From Streptomyces sp. M92 (GTDB lineage Bacteria > Actinomycetota > Actinomycetes > Streptomycetales > Streptomycetaceae), in assembly GCF_028473745.1 (NCBI RefSeq), contig NZ_CP101137.1, forward strand, positions 496,001 through 560,000: a DNA stretch of 64,000 nucleotides, written 5' to 3'. The notes below the pieces were generated by a model. That model saw only the letters and a program-made list of their open reading frames with translations. It ran no database searches and was not told the DNA's origin. How positions within the stretch are numbered: the stretch's first letter is position 1; each line of letters opens with the position of its first letter. A program made the position numbers and the translations under genes. Below, in pieces: positions 1-9,192 of this stretch.

Positions 1-38
1 CGGATGGCACCGCGGCCGGACGTTTTCCCGGCCGGGCG

Positions 39-953
39 TCAGCCCTTGGTGCCGCCGGCGGTGAGGCCGGTCACCAGGTTCTTCTGCACGAGGTAGAAGA
101 ACGCGGAGACGGGTATCGCCACGAGCACGGCGGTGGCCGCCATCAGGTGACGCTGCGCGTCGTGCTCGCTGATGAAGCTCTGCAGTCCGACCGCGAAGGT
201 GTACTTCGTGTCGCTCAGCATGAACGTCGAGGCGAAGGCGACCTCGCCGAAGGCCGTGATGAAGCTGTAGAAGCCGGCCACCGCCAGGCCCGGCCGGGCC
301 AGCGGCAGGATCAGTCGGAAGAAGGTGCCGAAGGGGGTCAGTCCGTCGACGCGTCCGGCCTCGTCGATCTCGAACGGGATGGTGTCGAAGTAGCCCTTGA
401 GCAGCCACGCGCAGTACGGCACCGCGGTCGAGCAGTAGACGAGGATCAGGCCGAAGTAGCTGTCGACGAGCCGGAGCTCGGACAGGATCTGGTACATCGG
501 CACGATCAGCACGGCGATGGGGAACATCTGGGTGACCAGGAGGACCCACATGAGCTTGCGGTAGCCCGGGAAGCGCATCCGCGAGACCGCGTAACCGGTG
601 GTGGCGGCGACCATGACGCCGATGACCGTGGTGCCCAGCGAGACGATCAGCGAGCTCTTCAGCCACTCGAAGAAGTTGGTCTCCTGGAGCACGAACACGT
701 AGTTGTCGAAGGTCATCTTCGACCAGATGCGCTCGGGGTGCAGGTAGTCGTTCTTGTCCGGGCCGAGGGACAGGTAGACCAGCCAGGCGACCGGGAAGAG
801 GGCGACGAGGCTCGCCACGGTCAGGATGCCGTGCGAGGCCACGGAGGCGACGCGGCTGCGCTCGCCGCGGGAGCGCACCTTGCGCGGCGGATCGGCGGGC
901 GCGGTGCCGGCCTGCTCGGCCGGAGCGGACGCCGGAACGGTCGTAGTGCTCAT
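39..953 (-). CDS. malG: Maltose/maltodextrin ABC transporter permease MalG
   Basis: Inner-membrane permease subunit that with MalF forms the channel for maltose/maltodextrin uptake. The 304-residue protein has a basic cytoplasmic N-terminus, about six membrane helices and the EAA coupling loop (EIDEAGRVDG, followed by a LPLARPG segment) that contacts the ATPase. I chose the ATG at 953 because AGGAG sits 6 nt upstream; a longer in-frame start at 989 would run back into malF. The gene follows malF by 13 nt and closes the malE-malF-malG order. No ATPase gene is present, as expected in Streptomyces, where a shared MsiK-type ATPase usually serves such importers (family knowledge). An alpha-glucosidase gene may lie beyond the left edge. 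Confidence 0.93.
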   Translation of the reverse strand: MSTTTVPASAPAEQAGTAPADPPRKVRSRGERSRVASVASHGILTVASLVALFPVAWLVYLSLGPDKNDYLHPERIWSKMTFDNYVFVLQETNFFEWLKSSLIVSLGTTVIGVMVAATTGYAVSRMRFPGYRKLMWVLLVTQMFPIAVLIVPMYQILSELRLVDSYFGLILVYCSTAVPYCAWLLKGYFDTIPFEIDEAGRVDGLTPFGTFFRLILPLARPGLAVAGFYSFITAFGEVAFASTFMLSDTKYTFAVGLQSFISEHDAQRHLMAATAVLVAIPVSAFFYLVQKNLVTGLTAGGTKG

Positions 954-966
954 GGTGGCTCCTGCC

Positions 967-1971
967 TCAGATCGCGAGCTGCTGCTCATTGCGGTTCAGC
1001 CAGCGGCGGTAGAAGGAGGTGAAGACGATCAGGATGGCCAGCAGCAGGATGCCGTAGGCCGCGGACTGCGCGAAGTCGCGCGGCTGCTGTCCGAAGCCGA
1101 GCTGGTACGCCCAGGTGACGAGGATCTGCGCCTCGGGGGCGGTGTTGCCGAACAGCAGGAAGATCACGGCGAACTGGTTGAAGGTCCAGATGACACCGAG
1201 CAGGACGACCGTGGAGCTGACCGACCTGAGGCCGGGAAGGGTGACGTAGCGGAACCGCTGCCAGGCGTTCGCGCCGTCCATCTCGGCGGCCTCGTAGAGG
1301 CTGTTGTCGATGGACTGCAGGCCGCCGAGGAGCGAGACCATCATGAAGGGCACGCCGCACCAGGTGTTCACCATGATCGCGGAGAACCGCTGCCAGAAGG
1401 TGTCCTCCAGCCACGCGGGCGTGGGCAGGTGCAGCCAGTCCAGGGCGGAGTTGATGATGCCCTGGTCGGCGAGCATGAAGCGCCAGCCGAAGACGGTGAC
1501 GAAGGTGGGCACGGCCCACGGCAGGACCAGCATCAGCCGGTAGAAGGTGCGGCCGCGCAGCTTCTGGTTGAGCAGCAGGGCGAGGCCGAGACCGATGAAG
1601 AAGTGCAGGCCGACGCAGACCGCCGTCCACACGATGGTCCAGATGAAGTGGGACCAGAACCGGTCGTACGCCGTCGGGCCCCACAGGATGTCGGCGTAGT
1701 TGTCCAGGCCGACGAACTGGTAGGTGGCCTCGATCTCGTTGACGCCGATGGTGCGCGCGGTGTTGAGGCTGTTGGCGTCGGTGAGGGTGAGGTAGAGGCC
1801 GTAGCCCAGCGGGTACAGCACGAGGACGCCGATCACGACGGCCACCGGCGCGATCATGGCGTAGGCGTACCAGTGCCTCTGGTAGCCGTCTTTCAGACGC
1901 CGGCCGAGGCCGGGCCGCGGGGTGCGGTCACCGCGGCGCTTGCCGGTCGCGCGGTCGATGGCGACTGTCAT
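967..1971 (-). CDS. malF: Maltose/maltodextrin ABC transporter permease MalF
   Basis: Second permease subunit of the maltodextrin importer, 334 residues, with a basic N-terminus and about six membrane helices. The EAA motif is visible near residues 220-245 (EAAEMDGANAWQRF, then TLPGLR). It starts with ATG; a GAAGGTG Shine-Dalgarno lies about 8 nt upstream. It sits between malE and malG on the minus strand and is separated from malE by a 118-nt gap that holds a 16-bp stem-loop. It is therefore probably transcribed with malE, at a lower level. Length and composition are normal for the family. Confidence 0.93.
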   Translation of the reverse strand: MTVAIDRATGKRRGDRTPRPGLGRRLKDGYQRHWYAYAMIAPVAVVIGVLVLYPLGYGLYLTLTDANSLNTARTIGVNEIEATYQFVGLDNYADILWGPTAYDRFWSHFIWTIVWTAVCVGLHFFIGLGLALLLNQKLRGRTFYRLMLVLPWAVPTFVTVFGWRFMLADQGIINSALDWLHLPTPAWLEDTFWQRFSAIMVNTWCGVPFMMVSLLGGLQSIDNSLYEAAEMDGANAWQRFRYVTLPGLRSVSSTVVLLGVIWTFNQFAVIFLLFGNTAPEAQILVTWAYQLGFGQQPRDFAQSAAYGILLLAILIVFTSFYRRWLNRNEQQLAI

Positions 1972-2039
1972 GGTTCGACACCTTCGGGAGCATCGGGAAG
2001 GTCAGAAGGGCAGAAGGCCGGGAGTGCGGCGCACGGCCG

Positions 2040-2083
2040 GTGGCCGCCGGGTCCCTCCCCTCCGGCGGGGACCCGGCGGCCAC
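2040..2083 (-). terminator. malE-malF intercistronic stem-loop
   Basis: Perfect 16-bp inverted repeat (arms 2040-2055 and 2068-2083, 12-nt loop) just after the malE stop codon. Hairpins at this place in sugar-binding-protein operons usually protect the binding-protein mRNA or act as leaky terminators, giving more MalE than MalFG. The structure is seen directly; the role is inferred. Confidence 0.75.
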
Positions 2084-2089
2084 GCGGAC

Positions 2090-3361
2090 TCACTTGCTGA
2101 AGTCCGGCACCAGCTTGGCGATCGCGGTCTCGGCGTCGCCCAGACCCTCGTCCAGGGACTTCTTGCCGCCGGCGATCTGCGGCAGCTCGTCGTCCAGCGG
2201 GGTCAGCAGGGAGCTGTACTCCGGCAGCGACGGGCGCGGCTGGGCGGCGGGCAGGACCGTCTGGAAGCCGGCGATGCCCGGGTCGGCCTTGACCTCGGCG
2301 GTGTAGGCGTCGTCGCGGGTGGGCAGCGTGGAGTTCTTCAGGGCGACGGTCTCCTGGGACTTCGCCGAGGTCATGAACTTCACGAACTTCAGCGCCGCCT
2401 CCTGGTGGGCCTTGTCCGAGCCGGCGTAGACCGAGAGGTTGTGGCCGCCGGTCGGGGCGCCCGCCTTGCCGGTGGAGCCGGCCGGGACGGTGGCGATGCC
2501 GAGGTTGTTCTTGTCCTTGAACGCCGAGCCCTTGTAGAAGTTGGTGATCTCCCACGGGCCTTGGATGATCGAGGCGACCTTGCCGCTGACGAACGCCTCC
2601 TGGATGTGGGCGTAGGCGTCGGCGGTGGTGTCGGCCTTGTGCAGACCCTTGCCGTCGAAGAGGCTCAGCCAGGTGCCGTACGCCTTCTTCGCCTCGGGCG
2701 AGTTGACGGTGATCTTCTTGGCCTCGACGTCGACCGTGTCGGTGCCCTCGCCGTAGAGGAACGGCTGCGCGTAGTAGCCGGCGGTGGAGGCCCAGTAGCC
2801 GTCGACGCCGGTCTTGTCCTTGATGGTGGCGGCGGCCTTCTTCAGCTCGTCCCAGTTCTTGGGGACCTCGACGCCGGCCTTCTCGAACAGTGCCTTGTTG
2901 TAGACGAAGGCGAGGGTGTCGGTGACCAGCGGGACACCGTAGGTCTTGCCCTCGTACTTGGCCTGCTCGATCAGCTTGGGCTGGAACTTGTCCTGCTCGG
3001 CGAGGGCCTCGGTGCCGTCCAGCGGCAGGAAGAAGCCCTTCTTGGCGAAGGCGGCGGTCCAGCCGACGTCCGTGCGCAGCACGTCCGGGGCGCCCGAGGC
3101 ACCGGCGGCGGTGTCGAACTTGTTCTGCGCCTGGTCGAACGGCACGTTGACGAAGTTGACCTTGATGCCCTTGTTGGCGGCCTCGAACTCCTTGACCAGG
3201 GCCTTGTAGGTCGGCGCCTCGTTGGTCGCGTTGGAGGTGTCCCAGTAGGTGATGGTGACCGGTCCGCCGGACTCGCTGTCGCTGTCGCCGTCCCCGCCGC
3301 ACGCCGTCGCCGCGAGGGCGAGGGACGCCACCAGAGCGGTGGCCGCTATGCCACGCCGCAT
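2090..3361 (-). CDS. malE: Maltose/maltodextrin-binding lipoprotein MalE
   Basis: Extracellular solute-binding protein, 423 residues, that captures maltose/maltodextrins and presents them to MalFG. It has a lipoprotein signal peptide with the lipobox around LAATAC, placing the lipidated Cys at residue 21, followed by an acidic/Ser linker. The remainder is a bilobal SBP family 1 fold (for example GVPLVTDTLAFVYNKALFEK near residue 140). AAGGAG lies 7 nt before the ATG. It is first in malEFG and divergent from malR across about 410 nt containing repeated TGCAAG elements, so it is very likely MalR-repressed and maltose-induced. Confidence 0.95.
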   Translation of the reverse strand: MRRGIAATALVASLALAATACGGDGDSDSESGGPVTITYWDTSNATNEAPTYKALVKEFEAANKGIKVNFVNVPFDQAQNKFDTAAGASGAPDVLRTDVGWTAAFAKKGFFLPLDGTEALAEQDKFQPKLIEQAKYEGKTYGVPLVTDTLAFVYNKALFEKAGVEVPKNWDELKKAAATIKDKTGVDGYWASTAGYYAQPFLYGEGTDTVDVEAKKITVNSPEAKKAYGTWLSLFDGKGLHKADTTADAYAHIQEAFVSGKVASIIQGPWEITNFYKGSAFKDKNNLGIATVPAGSTGKAGAPTGGHNLSVYAGSDKAHQEAALKFVKFMTSAKSQETVALKNSTLPTRDDAYTAEVKADPGIAGFQTVLPAAQPRPSLPEYSSLLTPLDDELPQIAGGKKSLDEGLGDAETAIAKLVPDFSK

Positions 3362-3493
3362 GAGTTCTCCTTGAGGGTGAAAGCCCGTGTGGTGCAGGGT
3401 GCGGGCCCGTCCGCCGCTCCTGCCGACACCGACCGCGTCCTTGCCGCCGTCGGGCGACGTGAACGTAACAGCGTTGAAAGCGGCGCGAAAGGT

Positions 3494-3646
3494 CTTGCAG
3501 CAAAAAAGTGCAAGAGATCTCCGAAGTTATTCGGGCGTGACCTCCCGGCGACCGTCGTGAGACGCTTCCTTACAGGTGACGAGCGGTTCATTAAGGGGGT
3601 CGAGCGGCGTCCGGGCCGGTTGTGCAAGACTCTGCAAGCTCTTGCC
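3494..3646. promoter_or_regulatory. Candidate MalR operators (CTTGCA/TGCAAG half-sites)
   Basis: The malE-malR spacer holds CTTGCAG at 3494-3500, TGCAAG at 3509-3514, then TGCAAG at 3623-3628 and 3633-3638 exactly 10 bp apart, and CTTGCC at 3641-3646. A further TGCAAG lies at 3739-3744. Streptomyces MalR is known to bind CTTGCAG-type repeats in this spacer. The repeats are seen directly; their use here is inferred. The rest of the 3362-3773 spacer shows no coding potential. Confidence 0.72.
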
Positions 3647-3736
3647 ATCACTTTCTCGAGGGAGCGCGATGACGCAGCAGCCCGCGCCGGGCCGTCCGAC
3701 GGGCCGTCCAACAGGCCGCCCACGGCGCCCGATCGG

Positions 3737-3765
3737 TGTGCAAGGGGGCGGCCGACAGGTACAGT
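3737..3765 (+). promoter_or_regulatory. Putative leaderless malR promoter
   Basis: TACAGT (3760-3765) fits a TANNNT -10 box and lies 8 nt before the malR GTG, so the transcript would start at or next to the start codon. The -35 region (3737-3742, TGTGCA) overlaps a TGCAAG half-site at 3739-3744, which would place autorepression by MalR at this promoter. Inference from spacing only. Confidence 0.5.
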
Positions 3766-3773
3766 CCACCCCT

Positions 3774-4808
3774 GTGACCACACGGCTTGCCGACATCGCC
3801 GCCCAGGCGGGGGTGAGCGAAGCGACGGTCAGCCGGGTCCTCAACGGGAAGCCGGGCGTCGCCGCCACCACCCGCCAGTCCGTACTGGCCGCCCTCGACG
3901 TGCTCGGCTACGAGCGGCCCGTCAGGCTGCGGCAACGCAGCGAGGGCCTGGTCGGTCTGATCACCCCGGAGCTGGAGAACCCCATATTCCCGGCGCTCGC
4001 CCAGGTCATCGGGCAGGCGCTGACCCGCCAGGGATACACGCCGGTGCTCGCCACCCAGACCCCGGGCGGCTCCACCGAGGACGAGCTGACCGAGATGCTC
4101 GTCGACCGGGGCGTGGCCGGCATCATCTACGTCTCCGGTCTGCACGCCGACACCACCGCCGACATGCAGCGCTACGAGCGGCTGCGCGCGCAGGGCGTGC
4201 CCTTCGTCCTCGTCGACGGCTTCTCGTCGAAGGTGCAGGCGCCGTTCATCTCCCCCGACGACCGCGCCGCGATGAGCCTGGCGGTCACGCACCTGGTCTC
4301 GCTCGGCCACACCCGGATCGGGCTGGCGCTCGGACCGCAGCGGTTCGTGCCGGTGCAGCGCAAGATCGAGGGATTCGTCCGCACGGTCCAGGAACAGCTG
4401 GACCTGAACGCCGAGACGGTGCGCAAGGAACTCGTCCAGCACTCCCTCTACACCCTGGAGGGCGGCCAGGCGGCGGCCACCGCCCTCATCGACCGCGACT
4501 GCACGGCCGTGGTCTGCGCCAGCGACATGATGGCGCTGGGCGCGATACGGGCGGCCCGGCAGCGCGGGCTGGACGTGCCCAAGGACATCTCGGTCGTCGG
4601 CTTCGACGACTCGCCGCTGATCGCCTTCACCGACCCGCCGCTGACGACCGTCCGCAAGCCGGTGCCCGCGATGGGACAGGCGGCGGTGCGCACGCTGCTG
4701 GAGGAGATCGGCGGGACGCCCGCGCCGCACAGCGAGTTCGTGTTCATGCCGGAGCTGGTGGTGCGCGGTTCGACGGCCTCGGCACCGGGCGAGCGCGGCC
4801 GGTCCTGA
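3774..4808 (+). CDS. malR: LacI-family maltose repressor MalR
   Basis: Transcriptional repressor of the mal operon, 344 residues. The N-terminal LacI helix-turn-helix is clear (ADIAAQAGVSEATVSRVL, residues 5-22), followed by a hinge helix region and a periplasmic-binding-protein-like effector domain (VGLITPELENPIFP; dimer and effector loops ending VVGFDDSPL and a C-terminal FMPELVVRGST). I chose GTG 3774 because it begins exactly at the conserved TTRLADIA start. A longer in-frame reading to 3576 adds only low-complexity Arg/Pro/Gly residues. There is no strong SD; a -10-like TACAGT 8 nt upstream suggests a leaderless mRNA. Divergent from malE. Confidence 0.94.
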   Translation: MTTRLADIAAQAGVSEATVSRVLNGKPGVAATTRQSVLAALDVLGYERPVRLRQRSEGLVGLITPELENPIFPALAQVIGQALTRQGYTPVLATQTPGGSTEDELTEMLVDRGVAGIIYVSGLHADTTADMQRYERLRAQGVPFVLVDGFSSKVQAPFISPDDRAAMSLAVTHLVSLGHTRIGLALGPQRFVPVQRKIEGFVRTVQEQLDLNAETVRKELVQHSLYTLEGGQAAATALIDRDCTAVVCASDMMALGAIRAARQRGLDVPKDISVVGFDDSPLIAFTDPPLTTVRKPVPAMGQAAVRTLLEEIGGTPAPHSEFVFMPELVVRGSTASAPGERGRS

Positions 4809-4897
4809 CGTCCGTCGCGTCCGTCCCGTAGTGGCCGGATGCGGTCCGGATCCTCCCGGGGGATGATCGGTGGGACAGGGCTTTTCTGGCAGACTTC

Positions 4898-5767
4898 ATG
4901 CCTATGGGTGACGTGACCGTGAGGACTCCGGAACGCCGGGAACAAGGCGTTCCGCACCCCGTCACGGACGAGACGGGGCAGGGCCTGCTGCGCCGTCTCC
5001 GCGCACCGCGCCGGCCCCGCCTGTGGTTCGAGATCCTGCTGATCGCGATCAGTTACTGGACGTACTCGCTCGTCCGCAACGCGGTGCCCGAGCAGCGGGG
5101 TCAGGCCCTGCGCAACGCCGACTGGATCTGGCGCGTCGAGCAGCAACTGGGCATCGCCGTCGAGCAGTCGGTCAACCACGCCGTGAACTCGGTGACCTGG
5201 CTGGTCGTCGGCATGAACTACTACTACGCGACACTGCACTTCGTGGTGACGCTGGGTGTCCTGGTGTGGCTCTACCGCAGCCATCCCGGGCGCTACGCGG
5301 CGACCCGGCTGGTCCTCTTCGCGACGACGGGCGTCGCCCTGGTCGGTTACTACCTGTATCCGCTCGCCCCGCCCCGGCTGATGAACGGCGGGAACTTCAT
5401 CGACACCGTGCTGGTCCACGACACGTGGGGCTCGATGGCGTCCGGCGACCTGAAGAACATGTCCAACCAGTACGCGGCGATGCCGTCGATGCACATCGGG
5501 TGGTCGGTGTGGAGCGGGCTGACGATCTTCGCGCTGGCCTCGGTGCCGTGGGTGCGGGTGCTGGGTCTGGTGTACCCGGCGCTGACGCTGGTGGTGATCG
5601 TGGCGACCGCCAACCACTTCTGGCTGGACGCGGTGGGGGGCGTGCTGTGTCTGGGGTTCGGGTACGCGGTGGCCTTCGCCTGGTACCGGGCGTTGCCGCA
5701 CGCGTTGCCGAGGGACGTGGCCCGGGTGGGTGAGCGGCGCAGGGCGTGGTCGCCCGTCCGCGCGTAG
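4898..5767 (+). CDS. PAP2-superfamily membrane phosphatase/transferase (inositol-phosphorylceramide-synthase-like)
   Basis: Polytopic membrane protein, 289 residues, about six helices. It has the acid-phosphatase signature of the PAP2_3/AUR1-like family: a PSMH block (YAAMPSMHIGWSVW, about residue 195) and a second histidine/aspartate block (ANHFWLDAVGG, about residue 240), with NYYYATLHF and PPRLM earlier. Such enzymes dephosphorylate or transfer phospho head groups on lipids; the substrate here is unknown. Starts at 4898 (MPMGDV) or 4904 (MGDVTV) are both possible and neither has a strong SD. It converges on glnE, whose stop lies 10 nt away. Confidence 0.85.
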   Translation: MPMGDVTVRTPERREQGVPHPVTDETGQGLLRRLRAPRRPRLWFEILLIAISYWTYSLVRNAVPEQRGQALRNADWIWRVEQQLGIAVEQSVNHAVNSVTWLVVGMNYYYATLHFVVTLGVLVWLYRSHPGRYAATRLVLFATTGVALVGYYLYPLAPPRLMNGGNFIDTVLVHDTWGSMASGDLKNMSNQYAAMPSMHIGWSVWSGLTIFALASVPWVRVLGLVYPALTLVVIVATANHFWLDAVGGVLCLGFGYAVAFAWYRALPHALPRDVARVGERRRAWSPVRA

Positions 5768-5776
5768 CGCGCGGGC

Positions 5777-8700
5777 CTACTCGTAGAACAGCTCCTCCAC
5801 CACCACCCGCGCCCTGCGCGCCGTACGCCGGTACTCGTCGAGCATGTCGCCCGCGTGCCCGGAGCCGTGTCCCAGGTACCGACCCACCGCCGCCAGCTCG
5901 CGCGGATCGGTCGGGAACGTGTCCCCCGCTCTCCCACGCACCAGCATCACCGCGTTGCGCACCCGCGTCGCCAGCACCCACGCCTCGTCGAGCGTCGCGG
6001 CGTGCTCCTCGGAGACGAGGCCGGCCTCGCACGCCGCCGCCAGCGCCGCCCGTGTCCGGGTGGTCCGCAGCCCGGCCTGCGCGTGCCCGTGCCGCAGCTG
6101 CATCAGCTGCACCGTCCACTCGACGTCGGAGAGCCCGCCCGGCCCGAGTTTCGCGTGCAGCTTGGGGTCCGCCCCGCGCGGCAGCCGCTCGGACTCCATC
6201 CGGGCCTTGAGCCGCCGGATCTCCCGCACCGCGTCCTCGCCGAGCCCGTCCGCCGGGTACCGCAGCGGGTCGACCAGCTCGGTGAACCGGCGTCCCAGGT
6301 CCTCGTCCCCGGCCACGAACTCGGCCCGCAGCAGCGCGTGCCGCTCCCACACCAGCGACCAGCGCCGGTAGTACGCCTCGTACGACTTGAGTGTGCGCAC
6401 CAGCGGCCCGGACTTGCCCTCGGGCCGCAGGTCGGCGTCGATCAGCAGCGGCGGGTCGGCGCTGGGCACCTGGAGCAGGCGCCGCATCTCGGCGACGACC
6501 TTGTTGGCCGCGTCCGCCGCCTCCCGTTCGTCGACCCCGTCGCGCGGTTCGTGGACGAAGAGCACGTCCGCGTCCGAGCCGTAGCCCAGCTCGTGCCCGC
6601 CGAAGCGGCCCATGCCGATGATCGCGAACCGGGTCGGCAGGGTGTCGCCCCAGCCCTCGCGCACGACCGCCCGGAGCGTGCCCGCCAGCGTCGCCGCCGT
6701 CAGGTCGGACACGGCGGCGCCGACCCGGTCCACCAGGGCTCCCTGGTCGGCCTCGACGGGCTGCGCCTCGGTGCCGTAGGAGCCGACGATGTCCGCGGCG
6801 GCCGTGCGGAACAGCTCCCGGCGGCGCACCCCGCGCACCGCGGTGACGGCCTGGACGGCCCCGTCGGCGCGGCGGACCGCGGCGAGCGTCTCCTGCTCCA
6901 GCTGGGCCCGGCCGCGCGGCGCCAGCCCCCCGGAGTTGCCGTCGCCGAGCAGCGCGACCGCCTCCGGTGCCCGCATCAGCAGGTCGGGGGCGAGCCGCCC
7001 GGCGGAGAGCACGCGGGCGAGGTTCTCGGCGGCGGCGCCCTCGTCCCGCAGCAGCCGCAGATACCAGGGCGTGTTGCCGAGCGCGTCGGAGACCTTGCGG
7101 AAGTTGAGCAGACCGGTGTCCGGGTCGGCGGAGTCCGCGAACCAGCCCAGCAGCACCGGCAGCAGGGTCCGCTGGATGGCCGCCTTGCGGGTGACGCCCG
7201 ACGCCAGCGCCTCCAGGTGCCTGAGCGCGGCGGCCGGGTCGGCGTAGCCGAGGGCGACCATGCGTTCGCGGGCCGCCTCCGCGCTGAGCCGGACCTCCCC
7301 CGGCGCGAGCTGGGCCACCGCGTCGAGCAGCGGCCGGTAGAACAGCTTCTCGTGCAGCCGCCGTACGACGGAGGCGTGCCGCTTCCAGGCGCGCAGCAGG
7401 CCGGGCACCGGGTCGGTGCGCAGGCCGAGGGAGCGGCCGAGGCGGCGCAGGTCGGCCTCGTCCTCGGGCACGAGGTGGGTGCGCCGCAGCCGGTGCAGCT
7501 GGATGCGGTGCTCCATGGAGCGCAGGAAGCGGTACGCCTCGTCCAGCTGGGCGGCGTCCGCCCGGCCCACGTACCCGCCCGCGGCCAGGGCCTCCAGCGC
7601 GTCCAGCGTCGTACCGCTGTGCAGGGACGTGTCGGCGCGGCCGTGCACCAGCTGGAGCAGCTGCACGGCGAACTCGACGTCCCTGAGGCCGCCCGGGCCG
7701 AGCTTGAGCTGGCGGTCGACCTCGGCGGCCGGGATGTTCTCCACCACCCGGCGGCGCATCTTCTGCACGTCCGGCACGAAGTTCTCGCGGTCGGCGGCCT
7801 GCCACACCAGGGGCTGGAGGGCGGCGACGTACTCGGCGCCGAGGCCGGGGTCGCCGGCCACCGGGCGGGCCTTGAGCAGCGCCTGGAACTCCCAGGTCTT
7901 GGCCCAGCGCTGGTAGTAGGCGACGTGGCTGCTGAGGGTGCGCACCAGCGGGCCGTTGCGGCCCTCGGGGCGGAGGTTGGCGTCGACGGGCCAGATGGAG
8001 CCCTCGACGGTGGTCTCGGAGCAGATCCGCATCATGTGCGAGGCGAGCGAGGTCGCGGCCCGCAGCGCCTTGGCCTCGTCGGCGTCGGGGCCGCCGTCCG
8101 CCGCCTCTCCGACGAAGATGACATCCACGTCGGAGACGTAGTTCAGCTCGTGTCCGCCGCACTTGCCCATCGCGATCACCGCCAGCCGGCACCGCGCGGC
8201 GTCCTCGGGCGCGGCGGCCTCGGCGAGGGCGAGGGCGGCGCGCAGGGTGGCGGTGGCGAGGTCGGCCAGTTCGGCGGCGGTCTCGGCGACGTCGATGGTG
8301 CCGCACACGTCGCGGGCGGCGATGGACAGCAGGCAGCGCCGGTAGGCGACGCGCAGCGAGACGGGGTCGTCGGCCTCGGCGAGGCCCCGCTCGAAGTCGT
8401 CCACGCCGCGGTGCAGGTCACGGGGTTCGTAGGTGACCAGGGCCTGCCAGTCGGCGGCGTGCCGGGCGAGGTGGTCGGCGAGCGCCTCGGAGGCGCCGAG
8501 CACACCGAGGAGACGGTCCCGCAGCGGCTTGGCCGCTATCAGGGTGTCCAGCAGTTCCCGGCGGGCGGTGGGGTCGGGCTGCGCCTCCAGGAGCCGGACC
8601 AGGCCGTGCAGGGCGAGGTCGGGGTCGGCGGTGGCGCCGAGGGCCTCCAGCAGCACGGGGTCGTTGCGGACCGGCGCCAGTTCCGCGCCGTCCAGGAGCC

Positions 8701-8779
8701 GCTCGGCGGCCGAGGGATCGGTGAAGCCGTGCCGCAGCAGCCGCGTGAAGGTACTGCTCCTGCGCCCCGGCGCCGTCAT
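5777..8779 (-). CDS. glnE: Bifunctional glutamine synthetase adenylyltransferase/adenylyl-removase
   Basis: GlnE adjusts glutamine synthetase I activity by adding or removing AMP. At 1000 residues it is the usual size. Two nucleotidyltransferase domains are visible: GGHELNYVSDVDVIFV near residue 208 (deadenylylation half) and GGHELGYGSDADVLFV near residue 720 (adenylylation half), each followed by a conserved DADLRPEG/DANLRPEG element and a GGLRDVEF or GGLSDVEW element. AAGGAGG lies 7 nt before the ATG. It is divergent from yefM. Placement in the glutamine synthetase neighbourhood is normal for Streptomyces. Confidence 0.97.
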   Translation of the reverse strand: MTAPGRRSSTFTRLLRHGFTDPSAAERLLDGAELAPVRNDPVLLEALGATADPDLALHGLVRLLEAQPDPTARRELLDTLIAAKPLRDRLLGVLGASEALADHLARHAADWQALVTYEPRDLHRGVDDFERGLAEADDPVSLRVAYRRCLLSIAARDVCGTIDVAETAAELADLATATLRAALALAEAAAPEDAARCRLAVIAMGKCGGHELNYVSDVDVIFVGEAADGGPDADEAKALRAATSLASHMMRICSETTVEGSIWPVDANLRPEGRNGPLVRTLSSHVAYYQRWAKTWEFQALLKARPVAGDPGLGAEYVAALQPLVWQAADRENFVPDVQKMRRRVVENIPAAEVDRQLKLGPGGLRDVEFAVQLLQLVHGRADTSLHSGTTLDALEALAAGGYVGRADAAQLDEAYRFLRSMEHRIQLHRLRRTHLVPEDEADLRRLGRSLGLRTDPVPGLLRAWKRHASVVRRLHEKLFYRPLLDAVAQLAPGEVRLSAEAARERMVALGYADPAAALRHLEALASGVTRKAAIQRTLLPVLLGWFADSADPDTGLLNFRKVSDALGNTPWYLRLLRDEGAAAENLARVLSAGRLAPDLLMRAPEAVALLGDGNSGGLAPRGRAQLEQETLAAVRRADGAVQAVTAVRGVRRRELFRTAAADIVGSYGTEAQPVEADQGALVDRVGAAVSDLTAATLAGTLRAVVREGWGDTLPTRFAIIGMGRFGGHELGYGSDADVLFVHEPRDGVDEREAADAANKVVAEMRRLLQVPSADPPLLIDADLRPEGKSGPLVRTLKSYEAYYRRWSLVWERHALLRAEFVAGDEDLGRRFTELVDPLRYPADGLGEDAVREIRRLKARMESERLPRGADPKLHAKLGPGGLSDVEWTVQLMQLRHGHAQAGLRTTRTRAALAAACEAGLVSEEHAATLDEAWVLATRVRNAVMLVRGRAGDTFPTDPRELAAVGRYLGHGSGHAGDMLDEYRRTARRARVVVEELFYE

Positions 8780-8898
8780 CTCGGCCTCCTTGTCGGACCT
8801 GTGGGTTCAAGGTGGGTGATAAGGGGTGGTGGTGAGGGGGTGGTACAGAGCTGAGCGTATCCGGGCTTCCGGTGGCCCGCTCCGGACTCGTACGATAT

Positions 8899-8908
8899 CT
8901 TGTACAAG
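8899..8908. promoter_or_regulatory. YefM/YoeB-type operator palindrome
   Basis: Perfect 10-bp palindrome CTTGTACAAG, 20 nt before the yefM ATG. YefM proteins bind TGTACA-centred palindromes to autoregulate yefM-yoeB, so this is the likely operator. The palindrome is seen directly; binding is inferred from the family. Confidence 0.7.
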
Positions 8909-8928
8909 CCGCGAAGGGAGGCACCGGT

Positions 8929-9192
8929 ATGTCCATCACCGCCAGCGAAGCCCGTCAGAACCTGTTCCCGCTGATAGAGCAGGTCAACGAGGACCATGCC
9001 CCGGTGCACATCACCTCCCGCAAGGGGAACGCCGTGCTGATGTCCGAGGAGGACTTCACGGCGTGGACGGAGACCGTGCACCTGCTGCGGTCGCCGAGGA
9101 ACGCCCGCCGTCTGCTCGACTCGATCGCGGAGGCCGAGGCCGGCGAGGCGCGGCACCGCGAGCTGATCGACCCGGACGCGGAGCGGGCGTGA
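8929..9192 (+). CDS. yefM: Antitoxin YefM (Phd/YefM family)
   Basis: Antitoxin of a type II toxin-antitoxin pair, 87 residues; it binds and neutralises YoeB and represses its own operon. The N-terminal dimerisation/DNA-binding domain is typical ([36 protein letters not shown]) and is followed by the acidic, flexible C-terminal tail that wraps the toxin. ATG at 8929 has GAAGGGAGG 8 nt upstream; the reading frame is open further 5' but without a better start. Its stop overlaps the toxin start as GTGA, so the two are translationally coupled. Confidence 0.94.
   Translation: MSITASEARQNLFPLIEQVNEDHAPVHITSRKGNAVLMSEEDFTAWTETVHLLRSPRNARRLLDSIAEAEAGEARHRELIDPDAERA

Noticed and set aside
954-989. Longer malG start at 989
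   Set aside because: It would overlap malF and lacks an SD; the ATG at 953 has AGGAG at good spacing.
5397-8306. Long minus-strand open frame (969 codons) and plus-strand frame 5855-8854 over glnE
   Set aside because: Both are shadows of glnE produced by high GC; they are rich in Arg/Ala/Gly, lack any family signature, and have no SD.
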